Origin: Petrosia ficiformis
Lineage: Eukaryota > Porifera > Demospongiae > Haplosclerida > Petrosiidae
Direction of reading: 5' to 3'
Length of the DNA: 64,000 nucleotides
Assembly: GCA_947044365.1 (NCBI GenBank)
Contig: OX345636.1
Location: 7,770,001 to 7,834,000, forward strand
Part shown: piece after piece, positions 32,275 to 43,647 of the stretch
How the letters are laid out: each line of letters starts with the position of its first letter
Numbering within the stretch: position 1 is the first letter of the stretch
The notes under the pieces: generated by a model
Told to the model about the DNA's origin: nothing
Seen by the model: the letters and a program-made list of their open reading frames with translations, nothing else
Database searches by the model: none
Translations under genes and position numbers: made by a program

Positions 32275-33845
32275 ATAACCATAATTACATTTGTAACTGT
32301 GCCATTTGCCTAAAGAGAGAACTGTGCAGTGCTAAATAAGAAGCTCTTTGGGCCAATGGTGCACCGTATGAGCATATCATGAATACTGATGTATATACAT
32401 GTACATGTACATGTACATTTATATATACATGTACATGTACATGTACGTGCAGGGTTTCTTTTAGAGGGGGGGGGGTGGACAAAAGCTTTACTCAAGACAG
32501 AGAAGGACAAGGACAAAATTACGTATTTAAATTTTAGTCACTAAATGTAACATTTTTATCATTCTTAATCAAATATAATTTCAGAAGTATAATTGTTATT
32601 TAATAAAACTTTACTGGAATAAAATTAGATTGATTAACACAATGTGTAATTCATACTTAACACTTCAATTCAAATGTGTACAAATTTACACCTAAACTCT
32701 TCCCATGAAGTTATAGGATGGATTTGTATTTTTCAAATTCTGGACAGTTAGGAAATCATTAAAAGAAGCTGTTGGCAAATATCAATTTATGCAACCAAGT
32801 AACAATATGTTACATTATGTAATTCAGTTCACATAAATAAGTATTTTTAAATTGTTTCACGCATGTGCAATTCAACTTTGCCACGTAGGCGAGGGTCTCG
32901 TCCCGACGGTGCTCATTGAGTTTGTATTAACTATTAATTACCCTTATGATATTAAACTATACATTACAGGTATACATTATTGAGTTACAGTCATGTATTA
33001 ACCTTGTAACATTAAGCTATGCACTATAGTACATATAAAGTTGTCACATTTTAATTCTGAATGTGAACAAGACAAAAACACACACATTTCCCTTCCTACA
33101 GAGTGAAGTACGTCCTCATCTTAAAAATGATCCTGATAGTCCTATGTTGTTGAGGATCCAATAGCTGGTATTCAATACAACCTGGCCAAGAAGATGTCTG
33201 TAAGTTTATGTAATTACGAAATATAATAGCTGAGATGTCCCCAGAAAATTATGGGCACATCTAAGCACATATAATACTCATACAAATAGCATGTCATGGC
33301 ATGAGAAAGTCAGATTATATAAATGATGACACCACAAAGGTTCTCCACCTGCTATGTGGCTACATTCTTACATAATTCATGAGGTTGCCCACAATCACAG
33401 CCTCTGGGTGTGTTATACATGTCTATCTGATCAATTCTCTCATACATGTGTATGTATGTAAGTATGTACATGTATGTATGTATGTATTTTTGTATGTAGT
33501 ATGTATGTACATGTATTTTAAAGCACTAAGGTATTTGGATTGAAATATTGGTTTCCTTAGCCAGTGAATATTTGTAAACCAAGCCATTTTACTATTAGTC
33601 ACATATTTATTAATGTAGCCTTAGTGTTTTTATTATCCATTCTGTGTTCTAAAAGTCTGGACATCCTGTTACCATTTCTGTCACCAATTTATTGTAATAT
33701 GGAATTTGTTACTTGCTAATGTACAGTTTATTCAACTTTGATTTTGTAAATTATTATAAATTATGTCCTCAGTTCACTTTAAATACATGACCCATGCTCT
33801 TTTAAGAAATGATGAATATATAGTGAATGCACAGCACAAAGTTAT
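32275..33845. other. Repeat-poor spacer with one decayed exon
   Basis: Mostly AT-rich unique sequence. At 33102-33200 a TTCCTACAG acceptor leads to EVRPHLKNDPDSPM; after a one-base shift VEDPIAGIQYNLAKKMS follows and ends at GTAAGT. This looks like a frameshifted exon of an unknown family, and its end is shared with 23827-23860. Confidence 0.4.
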
Positions 33846-33847
33846 GT

Positions 33848-33988
33848 AATATATAACATGGCTTCAAGGTGTGTATCAGCAATATCAGATCTGAACCCCG
33901 AGATAGCAGCCCGAGGCGAAGCCGAGGGCTGCTATCGAGGGGTGAAGGGCTGATATTGCTGATACACACTGGGAAGCCATTCTATATA
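33848..33988. mobile_element. Foldback MITE with nested palindrome
   Basis: The outer arms tatataacatggcttc / gaagccattctatata and gtgtatcagcaatatcag / ctgatattgctgatacac are inverted. The inner arms ccccgagatagcagcccg / cgagggctgctatcgagggg form a second hairpin. About 140 bp. Confidence 0.8.
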
Positions 33989-34308
33989 TAATATATTCTT
34001 TACTTAACATGTACATCAATGTTACCTAACATCTACTGCTCTACACCTCTCAATTTACAACTTGACTGAGCATGCTCAGACTGATGCAATCTATTATGAA
34101 TATCATTATAGGTCTTATATCAGCCCTGTGGTTTCATATCCACCTGTGGTTGGGTGTATATCCTGTATATAACACCTGTCTGTAACTTTGATGTGGGTGT
34201 TATCTATGGATGATATAAGCAGGTAACAATTTTGAAGGTCTTGTATCCAATGGTTTTCCTGTCTTTTGCATAGTAGTGGGTCATTTGTTCACCACTTCCA
34301 TGTCATGT

Positions 34309-34382
34309 ATAGAACGGTTTGGCAAATTAAAATACACATGTATGTAGATAGATACTATCTACAAATATGCCAAACCACTCTA
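34309..34382. mobile_element. Short hairpin element
   Basis: atagaacggtttggca at the left and tgccaaaccactctat at the right are inverted with two mismatches over 16 bp, enclosing an AT-rich loop. Confidence 0.5.
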
Positions 34383-34683
34383 TCAGAGTGTACGGTAGTA
34401 CTCTCTATGTAGGGATGGCACAGAAAAAAAATGGCCGCCCATACATTTTAATTGCAAGTGATGAGCTGAAATCTCTGGTAATATATACACATAAGTTTCT
34501 ATACACACATGCCTGTTCATATCTAGTGTTTTTATGACTACCAATACCTTCTAGATGGCCGAAGATTATCGTTAAGGTAGAGAACCGGCGAGTGGCAAAA
34601 CTGGCAAAATCTTCATCATAATAATTATTATTATTAATATTATTATTTTCCAGACAAATCATTTTTTTGTTTGTTGAACTATC

Positions 34684-34822
34684 ACGATGATTCTAGCACC
34701 ATTCCTGTCGCATTTATATTCTGGTCGTAAAGTATCGAGACGATATCTTCAGATACTATGAAAGAAGAGTTCAAGACAGTCTCAACGACTACAAAGATTT
34801 GATCTGGAATTGGACGCCATTT
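34684..34822 (-). CDS. Possible terminal exon, unidentified
   Basis: On the minus strand TTCCACTTAG precedes an open frame GKWRPIPDQIFVVVETV ending NATGMVLESS and a stop. No family recognised. Weak. Confidence 0.2.
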
Positions 34823-35249
34823 TCCTAAGTGGAATTTAATTACGCATGCGCATTTGTATACTCGTAACATGGAAGCTGAAAAGGTGGAAGTGTTTGGCAT
34901 TGTAATAACATTTGTGAGTTTGTGAGCAAATACGAATATAATAATTATTAATATTAAAGCAATTGTATAATAATATTGTATACTATGATAAGCATTGGAA
35001 TACTGAATGGTTGACACAGTGACTGACACTACTTCTTGTAGGACTGCAGACAGTGATGTAAGTGAATAGAGAATATACATCATCTGTAAGTGAAAGAGAA
35101 TGATAATCAATACATAAATACAAAAGACTGACCTTCATTGATGATCAAATTTTAATGCATTTTTGATTGCATGATTTCATAATGATATATAGTATTTCTG
35201 CAATCTACAAAAAAACATTCACATCGTTTAGAAAAAAAAACAATGAAAA

Positions 35250-35555
35250 CAAGAATAATAAAAAACATTTTCAATAAAAATGAAAGAAGATGTAGGGATG
35301 TCAAAACCCAAAAACCAAGCAAACAATGTTGGGAAGCTAACTTAGGACCCAAAATTAAACAAACCACTTCCATATAACCCTACATAATTACAGCTCTTTG
35401 TATAGTGGTGTAAGTACTTATGTAGGGTTATATGGAAGTGGTTTGTTTAATTTTGGGTCCTAAGTTAGCTTCCCAACCTTGTTTGCTTGCTTTTTGGGTT
35501 TTGACATCCCTACATCTTCTTTCATTTTTATTGAAAATGTTTTTTATTATTCTTG
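35250..35555. mobile_element. Foldback MITE, 306-bp near-perfect palindrome
   Basis: Arms of about 145 bp: caagaataataaaaaacatt at the left is mirrored by aatgttttttattattcttg at the right, and gatgtagggatgtcaaaacc by its complement. Central loop tacagctctttgtatagtgg. Single-arm relatives are at 48629-48690 and 56540-56640, and a diverged one at 25030-25190. Confidence 0.92.
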
Positions 35556-35599
35556 TACAACACTGAAGTGGTGATTATTGGCCCATGACCTTCAAACTG

Positions 35600-36093
35600 G
35601 TTTCCCTACTGGGATTCACTAATTATCTTCCTTGTTAACACCTGATAAGGAATCTAATTATCATACCTTATATTAGTTACCACTTTGTGGTGTGCATTTT
35701 TAATCTTTACCAGAAGTAGGACCTCAGGTTTAGAATCTTCAAATATGTAAACAACAACAACAAAAAAACATTTTGTTTATTAGCTAGCAATATCAGGGTA
35801 TTTCTAGAATATTATATTGTGATGTTATTGTGAAATTTGCACTACTAACATTAACACAGTTTGAAGAATGTTTCAATGTGGTAAGTTTAACAAGCACATT
35901 CATGTGTACATGTAGTCATACTTACAAATTAAGCTAAGGGTCAATACATCCACAGACTACACATTATATGTATGCCTTTTAAGGTCAACACATGAGGCCT
36001 TTTCAAGTGTTTAATAACCACAGCAGTACAGTATGGATGAGGGATGAAAGAGAGCCAGGAAAACATTGCATGTGCATGTGCAAACTTTGCCGT

Positions 36094-36134
<41 letters not shown>

Positions 36135-36200
36135 ACACACACACACACAGAACTTGTGTGTTCAGATACAAGAAGTATGATTGATATATAGGCATCGTCT
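35600..36200. repeat. Second copy of the 18400-19190 segment
   Basis: aacacctgataaggaatc, gtaggacctcagg, gggtatttctagaatatt, tttgaagaatgt and gagagccaggaaaacattgc follow the order of the first copy with many indels. A (CA)n run at 36097-36150 interrupts the exon-like part. Confidence 0.75.
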
Positions 36201-36477
36201 TGTTCCCAAAGGATTGTATGATTATAAAAGATTAACAGGTGGTAGCTGTTAACTCTGTGTGCTCCAATAATGACACTTGTTTTCTGGTTTCTGGTCTATT
36301 TTGCTACCAAGTAATACAAATATGTGAAGGATGCAAGTAAGAACAGTGGAGTTTGTAGTTACTACATGATGTTGGTTGTTTCTCCCCTGGAATCACTGAT
36401 GGTGGAGCAAGTTTTTAATCGTTAGGAATGAATGTCTGCTGCCTTTTTTCTTGTCAATCATATTTCTCAGAAATGTA

Positions 36478-37716
36478 CATAGTATCCAAGTATCCAGACA
36501 CACATGTACATGTATGTACATGTATGATATGTATGTATGTTATGTATGTACATGTATATGTATGTATGCATGTATGTTATGTATGTATGTATGTATGTAT
36601 GTATGTATGTATGTATGTATGTTATGTATGTATGTATGTATGTATGTATGTATGTATGTGTGTTATGTATGTATGTATGTATGTTATGTACATGTATGTA
36701 TGTTATGTATGTATGTATGTTATGTATGTATGTATGTTATGTATGTATGTATGTATGTTATGTATGTATGTTATGTATGTATGTACATGTATGTTATGTA
36801 TGTATGTTATGTATGTATGTATGTTATGTATGTATGTTATGTATGTTATGTATGTATGTATGTATGTTATGTATGTATGTTATGTATGTATGTATGTTAT
36901 GTATGTATGTATGTTATGTATGTATGTTATGTATGTATGTATGTTATGTATGTATGTTATGTATGTATGTTATGTATGTTATGTATGTATGTATGTATGT
37001 TATGTATGTATGTTATGTATGTATGTATGTTATGTATGTATGTATGTTATGTATGTATGTTATGTATGTATGTATGTATGTTATGTATGTATGTTATGTA
37101 TGTATGTATGTTATGTATGTATGTTATGTATGTATGTATGTATGTATGTATGTTATGTATGTATGTATGTATGTATGTATGTATGTTATGTATGTATGTA
37201 TGTATGTATGTATGTTATGTATGTATGTATGTTATGTATGTATGTTATGTATGTATGTATGTATGTTATGTATGTTATGTATGTATGTATGTATGTTATG
37301 TATGTATGTTATGTATGTATGTATGTTATGTATGTATGTATGTATGTATGTATGTATGTTATGTATGTTATGTATGTATGTATGTATGTTATGTATGTAT
37401 GTTATGTATGTATGTATGTTATGTATGTATGTTATGTATGTATGTATGTATGTTATGTATGTTATGTATGTATGTATGTATGTATGTATGTTATGTATGT
37501 ATGTTATGTATGTATGTATGTTATGTATGTATGTTATGTATGTATGTATGTTATGTATGTATGTTATGTATGTATGTATGTATGTTATGTATGTTATGTA
37601 TGTATGTATGTATGTTATGTATGTATGTTATGTATGTATGTATGTTATGTATGTATGTATGTATGTATGTATGTTATGTATGTATGTATGTATGTATGTA
37701 TGTATGTATGTATGCA
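36478..37716. repeat. TATG/TTATG array, 1.24 kb
   Basis: Composed only of gtatgtat steps broken by gttatgtat. It has higher-order blocks near 37200-37680. It is open in three plus frames for over 400 codons each, giving Met-Tyr-Val-Cys proteins that are not genes. At the matching place in the other copy (19240-19310) the array is only about 70 bp. Confidence 0.97.
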
Positions 37717-37868
37717 TGTTAATGGTAGTGTGTAGTAATTTTTAGGTAATAGTCTGTTGTGTTTCAGCATGGGAGGCAGATTACTAAATGTGGCACACCA
37801 CAAAGTAATCATAGGGATACTGTATGTCTTCCATCAATTATTATATTATGTGTTTTCTTTTCTCATAG

Positions 37869-37964
37869 TTTCCAAATCCACATCTGTTTGTGTCAGGGGT
37901 GATACTTACATTAACGTAACCCAAAAGGACCTCAGGTTGACATACAGAGGAGATACATGTCCAG
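37869..37964 (+). CDS. Candidate exon (copy 2): GDTYINVT ... LTYRGDTCPG
   Basis: CTCATAG acceptor and GTTAGA donor. The frame SKSTSVCVRGDTYINVTQ then KDLRLTYRGDTCPG is open. Compared with 19549 it has one extra base and one missing base that cancel, altering residues 2-9, while the end is intact. Family not recognised. Confidence 0.4.
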
Positions 37965-38544
37965 GTTAGAGTTCTATTGTGTGCCCCTGTGTGTGACAAA
38001 ATGACTACTTTTAGTTATAGTTGTAGTATGCCTGGTTTCTCAAACTTTTAGTTTAATTATAGTTTAGGTAATTACTAAAAGGGTAAACAAATACAAAATA
38101 CATGAAAGCCATTGGATACAAACTGGTTAGCCCACAGGGATGAACCTCAGAATGGATTCAGCTCAGCTGCTAATTATCTTCCTTGTCAACACCTGATAAG
38201 GAATCTAATTATCAGTTACTGCTCTGCATTTTTAATCTTTTTGGTAGTAGCTAGCAATATCAGGGTATTTCTAGAATATTATATTGTGATGTTATTGTGC
38301 AATTTTCACTACTGCATGTACATTGTCAAAGGTATAGATGACTAGATGCATACAGTAATAGCCTTTATACATTTGGACATCAGGGTTGGGGTTAAGCACT
38401 TCTTACTTAAGTTTCAAGCTAGCTTAATCAGAAATAAACGAGTGCTTTGAGTAAAAAGATTGGTTTAAGTTATAGTGAAAGTACTGGTACTTACAGCATC
38501 TGAAACTTTTTAACAGCTTTAACCCTTTAATATATTACATATAT

Positions 38545-38553
38545 ATATACATG

Positions 38554-38603
<50 letters not shown>

Positions 38604-38612
38604 TATATAATA
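38545..38612. repeat. AT microsatellite
   Basis: (TA)n with one TACATG interruption. Confidence 0.95.
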
Positions 38613-38959
38613 TGTAATTCATTGATGGATCTATGTGTAAAGTGACAGATAAAAATATTGACAGTTTGCTGTTCAGAAAGAGTTAGTTGATGAATTACGC
38701 CATAGCTTGCCTATCAATGGTTGCATTTTTGTTTGAAGTCCTTTAATATTTATCCACATTTCCATTATCAACCAATTTTCATTTTAGTTAAGATATTGCT
38801 GTGTACTTGTAGTTTTATAAAAGTCACAATGCCTTACTAAAAGGAGTTTAGTTATAGTTAACTAAAGCAACACTAGTGTATATGTACGTATATGTAATTA
38901 TGTAATAGTGTTTGTATTCGTGTGTCTGTGTTTGTGTGTTTGTGTGTGTGTCTGTGTCT

Positions 38960-39145
38960 GGTGCAGGCCATCTCTCTCTTTACAGACATACATGTACATG
39001 TATGCAGAATATGGATGCAGTGAGCCGAATTTGTGAATTATACATTTTAGCTACTTGTGTCTTGCTTCTCACATTGTCAGACAACGTCCTGTAAGAATGG
39101 CTGTTTCCACACCACAGCATATAATAAGTCTACAAAGAGAGTACT
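38960..39145. repeat. Second copy of the 16180-16420 repeat, without the hairpin
   Basis: gtgcaggccatct to ctacaaagag. The sequence reads gaatggctgtttccacacca with nothing inserted, while the first copy has 32 extra bases at this point. Confidence 0.8.
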
Positions 39146-39404
39146 TTTAGTGATTTAAATGTAATTCTCTAGCTAAAGTAAATTGAGTCACACATTTAAT
39201 TGATAATAGTAAATTTGGTTAATAAACATGCCTATTAATGTTACATGCTGACCTTAGTAATGCTTAATACATAGTTTACTTTGTGGTGGCCACATAACAG
39301 TGGGATTAAAGTTATTGATAACTATTAATTAACCTTATGGTATACATGTATACATGTATAAGTTATTTAGTTACAGTATAATCTAGTATATACATGTATT
39401 AGTG

Positions 39405-40500
39405 CTGTAACAGATATCCGGATTATCTGAAATCCATTTTTATTATTAACATTCGGATTAAATATTTTGATCCATATATCCGTTCAATTTACTGAATGGT
39501 GTTTTCATCAAACTTTCATTGTAGTTAAATACTCAAATAATGACAATTATAAAATTTTAGTAGTTAAAAATAAATATTGTGAACCTGTTTTGCAATGTTT
39601 TTATAGCATTCCTGCACCTGGAACAGGTTTTTTTTTGAGTACATGTATGTACTGTACCTTGATTATACACTGTATGTCAATAGAAGGTCACCATTAATTA
39701 GTCATTAGTTTACTATGTAATTGGTGTGCAATGTGAGACAGTAATTACTGATAGTAGAACTAAGGTAATTACTGTTACTGTATGGCGACATTTTATTGAC
39801 ATATACTACATGTATATTTACATTATTATTGGTAAGAGTATGTACATGTACCTGTACTTGTATATATTTTCTATTTATACATGTAGCTGAAACTGATTTC
39901 TCGTGATGGACAGCAGCCATCTACTAACAGTAGTAAGTTAATACTCATTTTACATTGTGTATATGTGATTGGCTCAGGGAATATCAGATTTATGGTTCAA
40001 AATCAAATGCTTAGCTCATTATTTAGTCATTTTGTACAAGAAGCATACTAAACTTGATATCAAAGAGAAACAATGGTTGCTCTTTCAGGACTCAAAATTT
40101 ACAATGTACATGAAAGCCTAGCATGCTAGCAATAGCACACACAACAAACAAACAAGCAGCCACAATGGCTTCATTAAACATTAGAGCAGCCACTATGGCT
40201 TAGAAAAATAAAAACCAGCATCATGGCTTAGAAAAATAATAATCAGCCACCATGGAATAAGCAGCCACAATGGCTTAGAAAATAAACAGCTACTGAAAGG
40301 GGTTTAGCTAAATCAATACTAGTACTTATATGTAATTATGTAATTGTGTTTGTGTGTCTGTGTGTCTGTGTGTCTGTGTTTGTGTGTCTGTGTGTCTGTG
40401 TTTGTGTGTCTGTGTGTCTGTGTCTATGTGTCTGTGTTTGTGTCTGTGTGTGCCGAGCAAAATCCATGTCATACCTCCTCGCGGTGCTCGGTGGGAACAG
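39405..40500. repeat. Segmental duplication, copy 2 (copy 1 28616-30520)
   Basis: Nearly identical to copy 1 through aaatccattttt, catgtatgtactgtaccttg and agcatgctagcaatagcac. It lacks the 445-bp block 29523-29968 and has a short TGTGTC array. Confidence 0.9.
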
Positions 40501-40509
40501 CAGATTTTT

Positions 40510-41920
40510 TATTTAATTATAGGAATATCATTGGTACTTAATATACAGTATCTAAACAATGCCTCTTCCATACATTAGGAAAATCTTTGTGATATGCACC
40601 TCAAGTGTGAAATACTGTCAGGTTTTCCCCCATGCTCCATACATGGAATGGGTTTGTACACAACGTGTTAATATAAAATTTCTTATGTCAAAAATCAAAA
40701 GTTTAAAATATACGGTATTCGCAGGCAAATGTGGAATTATTGCAAAAATTTTGAGCAGGCAAAACGGTGTAGACAAACCTGGCATATTTCCACATGTGTA
40801 ATTTTATATGCATATTTAACTTGATACCCATAATAATCAGATTGGTATTACTTGCTTTTTTGTATCAATTCGAAACTTTTATACTTGTTTTGTAGTAGTG
40901 TAGATTATTGGGAATTTTTTTAATTGCCTTTATTTTCGTTTGTTTGTTTGTTGGTTTGTTTGTGCTATGCAAAGGGAAAATAACCACTTAATTATTTTGA
41001 TATTCTATTTCCAAGGAAGCCAATATTTACATGTGTGCTAAAAGCTTGTGGTAAAGTGGTTTGTTTTGCCACAGCCTCTGGGGTGATTATACACCTTATG
41101 ATTTTGCTATTGTGCTAAGTTTAGTTCTAATTTCTAGCTGTAAACTACGAGTGCCCCACCTTGTAAGGATAGTCTTCACCTCTGGGTGTGTTATACAATA
41201 TGTAATATACATGTAATTATTATGTTATATAATATATCAGCTGGACTTTCTCATGTTTGATCTAGGATAGGTGATGATAATAAATATTGGCTGTTCATGG
41301 AGTAGTTAATTTTACACAGATATCATGTCATGCATATCAACAGTTGCACTTTCAAACACTCACCTTGCTGCTTTCCTCCAACTAACATTTTAATATCTAT
41401 GACATTTTTAGAAGGTCCTCTGTCTACGTAAGTTAAAAGTCTGTGTTGTGTAAAATGTAGAAGTTACAAAAGAAAACGTTTGGATTGTGCATTCGTGAAT
41501 TAATTGGTGATTTTTAATTTGATGGTTTGAATCTAAAATCACCAAACCGTCAATTAAAAAACCGTGTCAATAATATTTTCTTGTACATGTACATGTATGG
41601 GGTATGTGTAGGTTTACAATTTCCTTAGGTAAACCTTTACTCTAAATTTCACTTAACTTTGCACATATATTCCATTTCATTCCGAGTCTTTTAGGGTGGT
41701 AATTTTTGTCACACAATAGAGTCAGACTCAGAGGCTACTACTCGAGTTGTCACTTCATATAAGGATAGTCCCATTACAAACAATAATTTCGTGCTTGAGT
41801 GAGAACAAATACATAACTTCAACTCACATTTACACACTGTTTTTAATTGAATTACTAAATACTTACTGTATAACTATATGTAGTATTACACCTAATCAAC
41901 ATTTAAGTTCTGAAGAAGAG
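40510..41920. other. Spacer, no gene supported
   Basis: An 80-codon plus frame at 40559-40801 (ending SRQNGVDKPGIFPHV) reads like a diverged DDE-transposase or host fragment but has no clear motif. 41090-41560 shares repeats with 19650-20190. Confidence 0.35.
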
Positions 41921-41926
41921 CATCAC

Positions 41927-42139
41927 TTAAAGAACAACGCTCCAGTCTAAATATTTTTTCGTAAAGGCTGAAATCCTTTCTGCTGGTGCTGACGATGCTG
42001 GAATGGCTAGATTGATGAAAAGCCTGGCAAATGCAGGATACTTTTCTTTGTTATCCTTCCAAAATTTTAGAACATTAGACGTCATTGGTGTCATCTGACA
42101 TGCATGGTTGAGATAAATAGTGGGTAACCTCAACCCCAT
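41927..42139 (-). pseudogene. hAT transposase C-terminal dimerisation fragment
   Basis: The minus frame holds LKFWKDNKEKYPAFARL then AIPASSAPAERISAFTKKYL, the hATC dimerisation signature (FW, YP, LA, IPASSAPAER, F). The upstream catalytic region is absent, so it is a relic of a hAT transposon. The usual FS after ER is ISA here. Confidence 0.8.
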
Positions 42140-42549
42140 TTATGTTACTATTTGTAATTATTTGCTGCTTATGGGGAAATATCAGAGATGTACATGTAGA
42201 TAGCAATTTCTGGTACATGTACCTGCTGGATAGCATTGTTATTTTGTGTCATAACATTCTTCACATTATAAAGAATGTTATAAAAGCATGACATTTCTAG
42301 TTAAAGCTTCACACATAACCATTATGTTGTTTAAAACATCACTAAATGTCATTGGCTCAATGTCACCTGATGTGCAAATAATAACTGTTGAGCCATTTTG
42401 CTATTAGTAACTACTATATATAAATGCAGTCTTAATTGGGCTATTTATGATCAGTGTTACAAATTAGGCAGGCAGGCAGGCCCAGGTTAGGTTCTCTGAC
42501 ATTTAATTTAAGGTCAACATGTTTTGACTTAATCTCATAGCCACAGGAA

Positions 42550-42552
<3 letters not shown>

Positions 42553-42600
<48 letters not shown>

Positions 42601-42705
42601 TTTTGCTGCATGTATGCATGTATTAGAGATACATATATGTATGTAGGTATGTATGTATGTACGTATGTAGGTATGTATGTATGCATGTATGCATGTATCT
42701 ACCAA
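42553..42705. repeat. GT microsatellite and GTATGTAT run
   Basis: (GT)n at 42553-42600 followed by imperfect gtatgtatgta steps. Cys/Val and His/Thr frames here are artefacts. Confidence 0.95.
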
Positions 42706-43139
42706 CATACATGTATACTATTAGACTGTTATATTATTATTAAGTCATTGTACTTCATCATGTAGTCTATAGTTGTTTACAGTTTTATATCTCCAATAAG
42801 CTGATAGCTCAGTTTTAATGTCCTTTGTTACTGAGCGTTGAAATTAATTAGTTGAATATTCAACTAATTATATATATAATCAAAAGAACTGTCACATATG
42901 TATATGTTACTATATATGTTATTTACTTGCATTTACTAAAGCACATTCTACTTTGATTCTGGAGGTGCTGACTGTACTAGAAATGGTAAAGTTATATATC
43001 TTCTGACTCATCTGAAACATATAGTAAGTATTTCGGTTTTTCAGTCCAATTGTGAAAGCTCTAGTAGTGTCTATTACCAGTACCTCTGGAGGTACTAGAC
43101 ATGGTACTACATAGAAACTTTTCATAATAATTATTATAT

Positions 43140-43225
43140 AACATTCTGCACAATGTATTGTGAATTTGGGATACACTGTGCTGATGAGACCCAATAGGTC
43201 GAAACAATCTGATTAGTATACATAT
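43140..43225. repeat. Dispersed repeat, copy 1
   Basis: gggatacactgtgctgatga then gacccaataggtcgaaacaa. Inverse or related copies are at 46250-46395 (tandem pair) and 50130-50185. Confidence 0.8.
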
Positions 43226-43356
43226 ACCTCAGATTGTCCACAGTTGCCCTTATAATAAATAAGGCTGTATATAGCACAATAATTATTATTAATTAAAATG
43301 GGTGTGATAGAGCTGTGTACATTGGTCAATTACTCACGTGATCATACCCCCGTTGA

Positions 43357-43365
43357 TATATAAAG
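43357..43365 (+). promoter_or_regulatory. TATA box candidate upstream of the nuclease-like gene
   Basis: TATATAAAG, 283 bp before the start codon at 43648. A CACGTGAT E-box-like word lies 20 bp further upstream. Confidence 0.4.
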
Positions 43366-43546
43366 AGGTGTACGTGTTTAGAATAACCATGTTTCGCCGT
43401 CGTATAACTCTGTCAAGTTTCTGAGTTCTCAAGGTACTACCACGGTCTCTCTGAAGGTTTTGGTTTTTGGTTAGTTCCTTGTGTGTTATAGTTACTGTAT
43501 AGAATCCTCAGTTTTCCAATTGTCTCATGCATGCGTATCATAATCA

Positions 43547-43556
43547 CTCTCTCTCT

Positions 43557-43600
<44 letters not shown>
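43547..43600. repeat. CT microsatellite in the leader of the nuclease-like gene
   Basis: (CT)n of about 50 bp, lying between the TATA candidate and the ATG at 43648. Confidence 0.95.
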
Positions 43601-43601
<1 letters not shown>

Positions 43602-43647
43602 CTTCCTCAAGCTAGTTTGTTACTACAATCATCTTTTACGTGTAGTA

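Noticed and set aside
36428..37745. Three overlapping plus-strand frames of over 400 codons rich in Met, Tyr, Val and Cys
   Set aside because: They are translations of a TATG/TTATG array, open in all three frames for lack of stop-generating words.
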